A stretch of DNA of 13,039 nucleotides from Flavobacteriales bacterium UBA3364 (GTDB lineage: Bacteria > Bacteroidota > Bacteroidia > Flavobacteriales_F > PHOS-HE28). The stretch is taken from NCBI GenBank assembly GCA_002360495.1, contig DEQO01000079.1, positions 1 through 13,039 on the forward strand. The letters run 5' to 3'. The notes under the pieces are model-generated. The model was not told where the DNA came from. It worked only from the letters and a program-made list of their open reading frames with translations, and made no database searches. Position numbers and translations under genes: made by a program. This document shows, piece by piece, positions 1-6,038 of this stretch; position 1 is the stretch's first letter; each line of letters opens with the position of its first letter.

Positions 1-13
1 GCTCTTCCGATCT
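1..13. other. Illumina adapter remnant at contig end
   Basis: The window opens with GCTCTTCCGATCT, identical to the last 13 bases of the Illumina TruSeq adapters. A chance match exactly at the first base is very unlikely, so this is best read as untrimmed library sequence fused to genomic DNA that begins near base 14. It keeps the first reading frame open and would add four false residues (LFRS) to the partial gene that follows. Confidence 0.9.
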
Positions 14-718
14 GTAAGGACAGTTGACGGCAAATACACGATGCTAGCCACCATGGGCCAACCGGGCTACAACTGGTTCTACAGGCCCATGCTGCTGAAA
101 CTGGACCTGAACGGCGACACGATCTGGACGCGCACCGTGGGCCTGAGCGGGTACGACTATTTCGCGAAGGAACTACTGGCCTACTCCGATGGAGGCTTTA
201 TGTACAATGGCCAGATCTGGGGCGACCTACCAGAAGGACTGGCCAATAGCGCATTCCTATATAAGACCGATGCGTTGGGTCACCTGCCTTGTGCCGAACA
301 ACTGAATCCTCTCGTGGTACTGGATCTCTTTCCTGTGGATAGCAGTTTCACGCTCGTTTCATCGGATGGCGCAACCACGCTACCTGCCTTCGTAAATGAG
401 ACGACTTTTGATACGGCGACCAATTACGACGGCTGTACCCTTACGACCAGTCTGTCTTATGCAACGCGCCGACCACAAAGGCCCGCCATCCGTCCCAACC
501 CCACCCCTGGCCGCTTCACCGTGGAGTTCCAAGACCCGCTGATGAAAGACAGCTACTACAGCGTGTACGATGCCATGGGCAAGTTGCTTTTCCAACGCGC
601 AGCCGCGCACGGCCAGAAGACCGAGGAGGTGGATCTTACCGGCTACAGCAAAGGCACCTACGTGATCCGCTTCACGGATAAGGAAGGCACGTGCTACGAA
701 AGGGTGGTGGTGGAGTAG
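14..718 (+). CDS. T9SS-sorted secreted protein, 3' part only
   Basis: The reading frame is open to the left edge, so the N-terminus is missing; the internal ATG at 41 should not be taken as the start. The first ~85 codons resemble the blade-like repeats of Bacteroidota surface proteins (pattern LLKLDLNGDTIWTRT, then DGGFMYNGQ, then FLYKTDALG), suggesting a beta-propeller-type extracellular region. From about base 475 to the stop lies a Por-secretion-system type A sorting domain: RPNPTPGRF, then YSVYDAMGKLLF, then LTGYSKGTYVIRF and a basic/hydrophobic end (YERVVVE). By family knowledge, this tail directs export through the type IX system and is cleaved at the cell surface. The specific function is unknown. 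It converges on the PPK2 gene across a 75-base gap. Confidence 0.88.
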   Translation, partial: VRTVDGKYTMLATMGQPGYNWFYRPMLLKLDLNGDTIWTRTVGLSGYDYFAKELLAYSDGGFMYNGQIWGDLPEGLANSAFLYKTDALGHLPCAEQLNPLVVLDLFPVDSSFTLVSSDGATTLPAFVNETTFDTATNYDGCTLTTSLSYATRRPQRPAIRPNPTPGRFTVEFQDPLMKDSYYSVYDAMGKLLFQRAAAHGQKTEEVDLTGYSKGTYVIRFTDKEGTCYERVVVE

Positions 719-743
719 GAAACGCACGCATGGCCCAAGAGCT

Positions 744-767
744 GCAGCGCGCTTGTTTCTGCGCTGC
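744..767. terminator. Hairpin between convergent genes
   Basis: A perfect 7-bp inverted repeat, GCAGCGC (744-750) with GCGCTGC (761-767), encloses a 10-base loop. It sits in the 75-base gap between the convergent T9SS-protein and PPK2 genes. There is no T tract on either side, so it is only a possible bidirectional terminator. Confidence 0.4.
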
Positions 768-793
768 GCTGCCGACCCACGAATGAACGAGCA

Positions 794-1684
794 TCAACCG
801 CGCTCTTTTTCCAGCAGCTTCCTTGCTTCGGCCAGCCCCGCCTTCGCTTTGGAATCCAGCACGGGCATGCGCAGGTCCATCGCTTCCAACTGTTCGCGCA
901 CCGCGCGGCCCACGATGGCGCGGCTCTCCCACTGGTCGTCCGCCGGGATGATGAACCACGGCGCATGATCCGCGGCGGTGGCACCGATGGCATCGGCATA
1001 CGCCTGCTGGTAGGCCTCCCAATGGATGCGCTCTTTCACATCACCAGCGTTGAACTTCCAGTTCTTCTTCGGGTCATCGATGCGTTCCAGGAAGCGCTCC
1101 TTCTGTGCATCCTTGCCGAGGTGCAGGAAGAACTTCAGGATGGTAACGCCTTGCCGGGCCAGATGCGTTTCGAAGTCGCGGATCGAAGCGTAACGATCTT
1201 CCCAAAAGTCCTTGTCCACTTTCGTGGGATCTGCAACGCTGGGTAAGTGCTGCCCAGCCAGGAATTCCGGATGCACCTTCACCGCCAGCACTTCTTCGTA
1301 GTGGCTGCGGTTGTGGATACCGATCATGCCGCGTGCAGGGACCGCCTTCGCATGGCGCCACAGGAAGTCGTGCGCCAGTTCCTCGCTACTCGGTGTCTTG
1401 AAACTGGTCACATGACAACCTTGCGGGTTCACACCGGTCATGACATGATCGATGCAACTGTCCTTGCCGGCACCGTCCATGGCCTGGAAGATCAGCAGCA
1501 GCGCATGGCTGCCCTGTGCATAGAGCGTCTCCTGCAACTCGCTGATCCGGTGCGTATCCTTTTCCAACGCGGCCTTCAGCGCCTTCTTCTCCCGCTCATC
1601 CCCAAGGTCGGTGGGGTACTTGTCCAGATCCACCTTGCCCGACTGGTGTACACGGTAACGGGACAGGTCCAGCAGGTCTTTCAT
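794..1684 (-). CDS. ppk2: PPK2-family polyphosphate:nucleotide phosphotransferase
   Basis: Predicted 296-aa cytoplasmic kinase transferring phosphate between inorganic polyphosphate and nucleotides. Visible family features: a P-loop AMDGAGKDS at residues 68-76 (K74), the second nucleotide-binding block NRSHYEE at 125-131, the DKDFWEDRYASIRDFE segment at ~157-172, a basic lid region FLHLGKDAQKERFLERID at ~186-203, and the C-terminal PWFIIPADDQW block at ~242-252. Length and motifs fit single-domain PPK2 enzymes; the QAMDGAGKD form resembles class III members, which act on NMPs and NDPs, but class cannot be settled by eye. The ATG at 1684 was chosen because the family N-terminus begins there; the frame is open further upstream, but that extension is not PPK2-like and crosses the likely promoter. 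Monocistronic. Confidence 0.93.
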   Translation of the reverse strand: MKDLLDLSRYRVHQSGKVDLDKYPTDLGDEREKKALKAALEKDTHRISELQETLYAQGSHALLLIFQAMDGAGKDSCIDHVMTGVNPQGCHVTSFKTPSSEELAHDFLWRHAKAVPARGMIGIHNRSHYEEVLAVKVHPEFLAGQHLPSVADPTKVDKDFWEDRYASIRDFETHLARQGVTILKFFLHLGKDAQKERFLERIDDPKKNWKFNAGDVKERIHWEAYQQAYADAIGATAADHAPWFIIPADDQWESRAIVGRAVREQLEAMDLRMPVLDSKAKAGLAEARKLLEKERG

Positions 1685-1702
1685 GGGTGATCGGTGAGGC
1701 CG

Positions 1703-1710
1703 CAAGTATA
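1703..1710 (-). promoter_or_regulatory. Putative -7 promoter element of ppk2
   Basis: On the minus strand the sequence reads TATACTTG, one mismatch from the Bacteroidota element TAnnTTTG, followed by CGGCC. It ends 18 bases before the PPK2 start codon, giving a predicted leader of roughly 12 bases. No clear -33 TTG is seen at the expected distance. Confidence 0.5.
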
Positions 1711-1844
1711 GCCGGGGTATCCTGCTCCCTGATCGGAAAACCACAACGTGCTGCCCCGGGACCATCCGATCGCACGCATGCATCCCTGTGTTCGTCCAGG
1801 TCCATCTGCGGCAATTGTTGTTGCATTCGGCGCCTTCGGGAGCC

Positions 1845-1871
1845 TTTGGTCCACCGGCATTTCACATCTTG
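1845..1871 (+). promoter_or_regulatory. Putative promoter of the PEGA-protease gene
   Basis: A TTTG at 1845-1848 and CATCTTG at 1865-1871 are separated by 16 bases and resemble the -33 and -7 elements of Bacteroidota promoters. The CATCTTG is followed by CGCGCC, like the other promoters here. The match is imperfect: C replaces the first T. It lies 19 bases before the chosen ATG. The rest of the 206-base divergent region shows no further convincing site. Confidence 0.35.
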
Positions 1872-1890
1872 CGCGCCCGATCTCCCTGCG

Positions 1891-3390
1891 ATGCGCAACG
1901 CGTTCCTGCTACTCCCGTTCCTCCTTACGGGCTGTGCCTCGATCCTCGGCACCAGCGCCCCCTCCGTCACCTTGCGCTCGGATCCTGCAGAGGCTACGGT
2001 CTACATCAACGGTGTGGAGCGCGGCACCACACCCTACACCCTGGATTACACCCTTGACGATGGGGACCAACTCACCATCGAGATGCGTAAGACCGGTTAC
2101 CAGAGCAGTTCCATCAGCGTTCGGCCTGCGGTGAACAAAGGCATCCTCTTCGCCGATGCCATGCTCCTGAACATCCCTTACCTCGCCGACAGCAAGGATC
2201 CGGGACTGTACAGCCTGCCGATCGGCGATCACACGATGACCTTGTACAAGGAACATGCGCCGGATGCCACCAAATACCTCGTTCCGGTGACGGAAGTGGA
2301 GGTCCACGCCGCCGAAAAGCTCGGTACGTTCAACAAGTCCACCATTCGCGGTGGCCGCGACGGCGCATTCCGCAGCCTGACCTATCCGGAGAACTTCACC
2401 ACCGAGGTGGTCAATGGCATGAAGGAGACCTGGATGGACGGCAGGAGCGTGCGCAAAGGCACCACCAAGGGTGATGAGGTGATCCAACGGGCCAAGCTGT
2501 ACCTGCGGCCGGACATCAAGCGCATCAGCGCGACACTGAGCGGCAGCAAGTCGCGTTGCTATGGTCCAGTGGAACTGGAGGTCGCATGGCAATTCATGCC
2601 CCACGTTGCCGGCACCGAGCCCCTCTTCGTGCGCACCACCACCACCACCTGGTTCGCTACCAACAGTACCGCGGACAATGCCTTGTCCGAGGCTATCCGG
2701 CATGCCGCTCGTATGTTGGCCGAGAGCCCCGGACTACCCGAGCGGATCGCGGCCGTCTACGGTTCGGGACTGCAGCAGTCCAAGGGTGATCCCCTGTTCC
2801 TGGCCAAACCCACTTCCATCACCTTCGCTTCGCGCAAGGAAATGATCAGTGCACTGGTGCAGGGGGTGGTCACCGTGGAGACCGATGATGGACATGGCAG
2901 CGGTTTCGCCATCACCAACGACGGCTACCTGATGACCAATTCGCATGTGATCGGTGACGCCGGCCTGGTAAAAGTGAAGTTCCACAAAGGCTTCACACTC
3001 GATGCCCAGGTGGTGAAGGTGAACAAGGATTTCGACCTCGCACTATTGAAGGTGCAGGCGAGCGATGTTGCGGCCATGGCCATCGGTGACGACAAGGCCT
3101 TGTTGTTGGGAGAAGAACTCTACGCCATCGGTACCCCGCTGGGGCTGGAGCTCGGGCAGAGCGTGTCGCGCGGTATCATGAGCGGGCGTCGGGAGATCGA
3201 GGGGCGCCAATACCTCCAGACCGATGTCAGCATCAACCCCGGCAACAGCGGCGGTCCGTTGATCGATGAGAAGGGTGAGGTCGTGGGTGTCGCCACCTTG
3301 AAGATCAGCGGCGAGGGGCTGGAAGGGCTCGGGTTCGGGGTGCCCATCTCCGTAGCGCTGGAAATGCTCAACGTCTCCTTCGACCGATGA
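1891..3390 (+). CDS. PEGA-domain lipoprotein with trypsin/HtrA-like protease domain
   Basis: Predicted 499-aa envelope lipoprotein. Residues 1-15 form a lipoprotein signal with lipobox LTGC (lipidated C15). The residues after Cys (ASILG) carry no acidic export signal, so a periplasm-facing position is inferred. A PEGA domain follows at ~25-75 (SDPAEATVYINGVERGTTPYTL). An unassigned middle region spans ~80-320. The C-terminal third is a trypsin-like serine protease of HtrA/Deg type with an apparently intact triad: H352 in TNSHVIG, D382 in DFDLALLKV, S453 in NPGNSGGPL. There is no PDZ domain; the protein ends soon after the protease fold. The ATG at 1891 was chosen over upstream in-frame starts because it directly begins the lipoprotein signal. 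The TGA overlaps the next gene's ATG (ATGA), implying translational coupling. Substrate unknown. Confidence 0.85.
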   Translation: MRNAFLLLPFLLTGCASILGTSAPSVTLRSDPAEATVYINGVERGTTPYTLDYTLDDGDQLTIEMRKTGYQSSSISVRPAVNKGILFADAMLLNIPYLADSKDPGLYSLPIGDHTMTLYKEHAPDATKYLVPVTEVEVHAAEKLGTFNKSTIRGGRDGAFRSLTYPENFTTEVVNGMKETWMDGRSVRKGTTKGDEVIQRAKLYLRPDIKRISATLSGSKSRCYGPVELEVAWQFMPHVAGTEPLFVRTTTTTWFATNSTADNALSEAIRHAARMLAESPGLPERIAAVYGSGLQQSKGDPLFLAKPTSITFASRKEMISALVQGVVTVETDDGHGSGFAITNDGYLMTNSHVIGDAGLVKVKFHKGFTLDAQVVKVNKDFDLALLKVQASDVAAMAIGDDKALLLGEELYAIGTPLGLELGQSVSRGIMSGRREIEGRQYLQTDVSINPGNSGGPLIDEKGEVVGVATLKISGEGLEGLGFGVPISVALEMLNVSFDR

Positions 3391-4031
3391 ATACGGTCCA
3401 GCGCATCCTCTGCACCATCACGGTGACCTGTGCGCTGGTGCCCGTGCTCGCGCAGACCGGCCTGCACTTCGTGCCGTTCAGCTACGATACGTTCACCAAG
3501 CGCGGTACGAATTGCATGGCCTTTGGGCTGGACCGCGATGTGAACGAGCACAGCAGCATCGCGTTCGACGTCCAGTTCGGTTTCCGCCTGTTCAGCGGGG
3601 ACGAAGTGGAATACCAGCAGGGGAATTACCAAGGCACGACCGTGGACTATGCCGCGGACCCCAGCTTCATCGGTTTTCAGTACCGCTCCAGCTACCTCTT
3701 CAAGGAGGCCGATGAGCCAACACCATACCTCAGTGTACTTGTGGGCGTGCGCAGCACCAAGATGGTGGTCTCGGATGTCGTTCTGTACGGCCTGGACTAC
3801 AACGACCCCATTCCCAGTTGGGCCAAGGAAAGCAGCGAACGGATCATGGTATTCCCCGTGGGCCTGCGCTTCGGCTACCGTTCACCGCTTTACGGCTATG
3901 CCGGGGACGTGTACTTCGGTATCGCCCACCAGATCGGCAAGGACCTGTGGACCACGCCCTTCCTGGAGGACGAGGACCAACTGTCGGGCTTCACCTTCCA
4001 TGTCGGCTACTCCTTCGGGGTGGGGTGGTGA
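3387..4031 (+). CDS. Predicted small outer-membrane beta-barrel protein
   Basis: 214 aa, no family recognised with certainty. It begins with a Sec signal peptide (hydrophobic ~6-22, likely cleavage after VLA at residue 22). The mature part alternates hydrophobic and polar residues with many Tyr, Phe and Gly: SSIAFDVQFGFRLFSG, SFIGFQYRSSYLF, TPYLSVLVGVRS, IMVFPVGLRFGYRS, AGDVYFGIAHQIG. It ends in the strand GFTFHVGYSFGVGW with a terminal aromatic residue, as in outer-membrane barrels. Eight strands would fit the length, but this is inference. The start overlaps the stop of the preceding lipoprotein-protease by four bases (ATGA), so the two are almost certainly co-translated and may act together at the outer membrane. 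A strong hairpin follows 17 bases after the stop. Confidence 0.75.
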   Translation: MNTVQRILCTITVTCALVPVLAQTGLHFVPFSYDTFTKRGTNCMAFGLDRDVNEHSSIAFDVQFGFRLFSGDEVEYQQGNYQGTTVDYAADPSFIGFQYRSSYLFKEADEPTPYLSVLVGVRSTKMVVSDVVLYGLDYNDPIPSWAKESSERIMVFPVGLRFGYRSPLYGYAGDVYFGIAHQIGKDLWTTPFLEDEDQLSGFTFHVGYSFGVGW

Positions 4032-4047
4032 GCGGTGACCCCCGAAC

Positions 4048-4107
4048 GTAACGAAGCCCCGCCCGCCATTCGGCGGTGGGGCTCCGTTACCTGAGGCTTT
4101 CAGCCTT
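4048..4107. terminator. Bidirectional hairpin terminator
   Basis: Bases 4048-4090 form a long stem: GTAACG pairs with CGTTAC outside, AGCCCC with GGGGCT inside (one A/C mismatch between them), then further G+C pairs with one bulge closing on an ATTC loop. Directly after it, 4093-4107 holds a second hairpin, GAGGCT-TTC-AGCCTT. There is no long T tract. It sits between the stop of the beta-barrel gene (4031, plus) and the stop of the 58-aa gene (4133, minus), a natural place for a terminator serving both strands. Confidence 0.7.
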
Positions 4108-4132
4108 CAAGCAGGGCGAACGCGCAGTTGTT

Positions 4133-4309
4133 CTATCGGTATCCGTTGATGTATGCGTTGGCAATGATCTCGCTTTCACGGATCAGGCCCTGCACAATTT
4201 CACGGATCACGTCGTTCAACTGCTGGTCCGTGTACCGTTCCAGGTTGTTGTACACGTGCGTTTTGCGCTTGCTGCTTTTGATGAAGGCTATCTTGTCCTT
4301 CTTCGTCAT
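4133..4309 (-). CDS. Small hypothetical protein, 58 aa
   Basis: Short lysine-rich protein with no recognised domain. The first ~17 residues are basic (MTKKDKIAFIKSSKRK). Residues ~22-53 look like an amphipathic helix rich in Glu, Asp, Gln and Ile (LERYTDQQLNDVIREIVQG, then LIRESEIIA). Composition is protein-like, unlike the antisense frames, and GC content looks lower than in its neighbours. The frame stays open upstream to 4408, but that extension is Pro/Arg-rich and contains the terminator at 4354-4372, so the ATG at 4309 is preferred. It has no signal peptide or membrane segment. DNA- or RNA-binding is possible from its charge but not shown. It converges on the beta-barrel gene. Confidence 0.5.
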   Translation of the reverse strand: MTKKDKIAFIKSSKRKTHVYNNLERYTDQQLNDVIREIVQGLIRESEIIANAYINGYR

Positions 4310-4353
4310 GGGCCTTCTACGGCAAGCGGGGGAAAAAGGATCCCAGCGGGTGT

Positions 4354-4372
4354 AAAAAAGCCGGGAACGGCT
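4354..4372 (-). terminator. Intrinsic terminator, minus strand
   Basis: Read on the minus strand, AGCCG-TTCC-CGGCT (4372 to 4359) forms a 5-bp stem with a four-base loop and runs straight into TTTTTT (4359 to 4354). This is the only classical hairpin-plus-T-tract terminator I see in the window. It lies downstream of the 46-codon ORF and 44 bases before the start of the 58-aa gene, so it would end transcripts from the former or act as a leader attenuator for the latter. Confidence 0.6.
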
Positions 4373-4431
4373 AGGGGGACGCGGGCGGATGATCCGTGGT
4401 GGGCCCATGTAACGGGTGTGCCGGTAGCACT

Positions 4432-4453
4432 CCGGACGCCCTCAGGGGTCCGG
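4432..4453. other. GC-rich hairpin in the small-ORF intergenic region
   Basis: CCGGAC (4432-4437) pairs with GTCCGG (4448-4453). Inside, after a one-base bulge, CCC pairs with GGG around a TCA loop. No T tract follows on either strand. The 184-base stretch 4310-4493 holds this hairpin, the terminator at 4354-4372 and no convincing gene. Confidence 0.45.
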
Positions 4454-4493
4454 GTGGACGGGCCGTTCACCAGGCCTTACCCGCGCCTATTCC

Positions 4494-4634
4494 TTAAGCG
4501 AGGCGCTGGCGCTCCAACAACCGCAGTTCGCTCAAGGCGCGCAGCGTTTGCATGTACTTCTCCACCTTGCCGGTCAACATCAGGCGCATGGCTTGGCGCT
4601 TCAACTTCTCGTAAGAGGTGCTTGCGGGGATCAT
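4494..4634 (-). CDS. Very small hypothetical protein, 46 aa
   Basis: A minus-strand ORF from ATG at 4634 to TAA at 4494-4496, reading MIPASTSYEKLKRQAMRLM, then LTGKVEKYMQTLRALSELR, then LLERQRLA. Almost all of it can form one amphipathic helix rich in Lys, Arg, Leu and Met; there is no signal peptide. Short helical proteins of this type (YEKLKRQAMRLM.. G.VE.Y) look like those in other Bacteroidota genomes, but I cannot name a family. Other frames through the same bases (for example minus 4743-4477) have Pro/His/Arg-rich, shadow-like composition. No good Shine-Dalgarno sequence precedes it, as is common in this phylum. A terminator lies ~120 bases downstream. Confidence 0.5.
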   Translation of the reverse strand: MIPASTSYEKLKRQAMRLMLTGKVEKYMQTLRALSELRLLERQRLA

Positions 4635-4783
4635 GGGAGGTCGTCTTCAGGTTGTTGGAGCACCATAGCCAAGCGGCGTGCCAAAATGCGGAGACCTTGG
4701 GAAAACCCTTGTGCGGCGCGGGGCGCAACCGGAATACGCTCATCCCGAGCTGGCCACATCCGCCCCGATGTAGCCCCTTCCAT

Positions 4784-4791
4784 TAACTTAG
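4784..4791 (+). promoter_or_regulatory. Putative -7 promoter element of udk
   Basis: TAACTTAG followed by CGCC, one mismatch from TAnnTTTG. It ends only six bases before the ATG at 4798, so transcription would begin at or next to the start codon, predicting a leaderless mRNA. The 163 bases from 4635 to 4797 show nothing else I can support. Confidence 0.5.
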
Positions 4792-4797
4792 CGCCTG

Positions 4798-5451
4798 ATG
4801 CACCGTGGCGCCTACCTAGTGGGAGTAGCAGGAGGCAGCGGGTCGGGCAAGACCACGCTGGTGCGCGCCCTCCGCGACGCTTTGCCGGAAGGCATGGTGT
4901 GCCAGGTGTCCCAGGACGATTATTACCACCCAAAGGAAGCGCAGGCGATAGACCCCAACGGCAAGGTCAACTTCGACCTGCCCACGGCGGTGGACATGGA
5001 CGGCCTGGCCAACGACCTGCGCACGTTGGTGGCCGGTGACGCGATCCACAAGAAGGAATATACCTTCAACCAGGGGGGCAAGGAGCCGAAGCTGATCGAA
5101 CTGCGCCCGGCCCCGGTGATCCTCGTGGAGGGCCTCTTCGTGCTGCACCACGAGCCGGTGCGCGAACTCTTCGACCTGCGCATTTTCATCGACGCCAGCG
5201 AAGGCGCCCAGCTGGACCGCCGCTTGAAACGTGATGCCGCGGAGCGCGGCTATGGCCCGGAGGATGTCCTGTACCAGTGGCAGCACCATGTATTGCCCGC
5301 TTACCGGAACTACCTGCTCCCCTATCGCCACTTATGCGACCTGCACGTAGTGAACGAATCGGGCTTCGATCGTGCGGTGAAGGTGCTACGCGACCACCTG
5401 ATGCAGATGGCCGGCGTAGTGGAGCCGATCGACCTCGACGGGATCTCCTAG
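4798..5451 (+). CDS. udk: Uridine kinase
   Basis: 217-aa cytoplasmic kinase of pyrimidine salvage, phosphorylating uridine (and usually cytidine) to the monophosphate with ATP or GTP. The P-loop is GGSGSGKTT at residues 12-20. The family's substrate-binding block SQDDYYHP lies at 38-45, FDLPTAVD at 59-66, the Walker-B-like ILVEGLFVL at 108-116, the lid RLKRDAAERGY at 142-152 and the C-terminal YLLPYRHLCDLHVVN at 172-186. Length matches bacterial Udk (about 210 aa). FDLPTAVD differs slightly from the common FDHPxAxD: His is replaced by Leu, so substrate preference may differ. No other start is plausible, since the P-loop begins 12 residues in. It is convergent with nadD: the stop TAG occupies 5449-5451 within a shared CTAG. 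Confidence 0.9.
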   Translation: MHRGAYLVGVAGGSGSGKTTLVRALRDALPEGMVCQVSQDDYYHPKEAQAIDPNGKVNFDLPTAVDMDGLANDLRTLVAGDAIHKKEYTFNQGGKEPKLIELRPAPVILVEGLFVLHHEPVRELFDLRIFIDASEGAQLDRRLKRDAAERGYGPEDVLYQWQHHVLPAYRNYLLPYRHLCDLHVVNESGFDRAVKVLRDHLMQMAGVVEPIDLDGIS

Positions 5452-6038
5452 TTGTTGTACAACCGGTGCTGCCTGATGTAGGTGAGCACAGCAGCGGGTA
5501 CACGGTCCTCCACAGGACGCCAGGCCTTGATATCCGAGCGGACCGCAGTGGATGACACATCCAGCATGGGCGCATCGGCGATGATGCGGAGGCCCGGATG
5601 GCCGTGGTAGATGGTGGCGGCCAGATGCTCCTTCACCCCGTCCCGAGGATAGACCAACAGGCCGTGGTGTTCCAGGATGTCATCGGGATCCTTCCACGTA
5701 TGCAACTTGGCCAGGTTGTCGCTGCCGATGATGAGCACGAAGTTGTGGTCCGGCCAGCGGCGGCGCATGAATGACAGGCTGTCGGCCGTGAAGTTGGGTC
5801 GTGGCAGGTCCAGTTCGAAACCGCTCGCCACCAAGCCATCCTTGCCCTGCACGGCCAGGCGCACCATGGCGAGGCGGTGCTGGTCCGGGCTAAGGGTGCG
5901 GTCCATCTTGAACGGGTTCTGCGGCGTCACCACCAACCATACCTGGTCCAGACCGCCCTGCTTGAGCATGTGTTCGGCAATGGCCAGATGCCCTTTGTGC
6001 GGGGGATCGAAGGTCCCGAAGAGGCAACCGATGCGCAT
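5448..6038 (-). CDS. nadD: Nicotinate-nucleotide adenylyltransferase
   Basis: 196-aa enzyme of NAD biosynthesis that joins nicotinate mononucleotide and ATP to give deamido-NAD. The nucleotidyltransferase signature GTFDPPHKGH is at residues 8-17, with the two histidines expected for catalysis. The family's IGSDNLAKLHTWKD block is at 104-117 and the second ATP-binding motif, of SSTxxR type (VSSTAVRSDI), at 161-170. Length is typical of NadD. It is the last gene of the yicC-gmk-nadD operon: its ATG overlaps the gmk stop by one base (TGATG), implying reinitiation. The stop TAG is the minus-strand reading of the same CTAG that ends udk, so no terminator fits between them. Confidence 0.95.
   Translation of the reverse strand: MRIGCLFGTFDPPHKGHLAIAEHMLKQGGLDQVWLVVTPQNPFKMDRTLSPDQHRLAMVRLAVQGKDGLVASGFELDLPRPNFTADSLSFMRRRWPDHNFVLIIGSDNLAKLHTWKDPDDILEHHGLLVYPRDGVKEHLAATIYHGHPGLRIIADAPMLDVSSTAVRSDIKAWRPVEDRVPAAVLTYIRQHRLYNN

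Noticed and set aside
1687..1890. N-terminal extension of the PEGA-protease frame
   Set aside because: The 68 extra residues are Cys/Arg/Pro-rich, overlap the ppk2 promoter region and would bury the lipoprotein signal peptide.
2635..2649. (ACC)5 trinucleotide repeat in the PEGA-protease gene
   Set aside because: It encodes five threonines in frame; a trinucleotide unit cannot switch the frame and five units is too short to suggest programmed variation.
1909..2703. A 264-codon minus-strand frame opposite the PEGA-protease gene
   Set aside because: It mirrors the codons of a gene with a lipobox, PEGA motif and complete protease triad; composition is Gly/His/Val-rich and motif-free.
4076..4786. 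A 236-codon plus-strand open frame across the small-ORF region
   Set aside because: It begins inside the hairpin terminator, runs antisense to both small ORFs and through the terminator, and turns Arg/Pro/Ser-rich. It looks like a GC-driven shadow frame.
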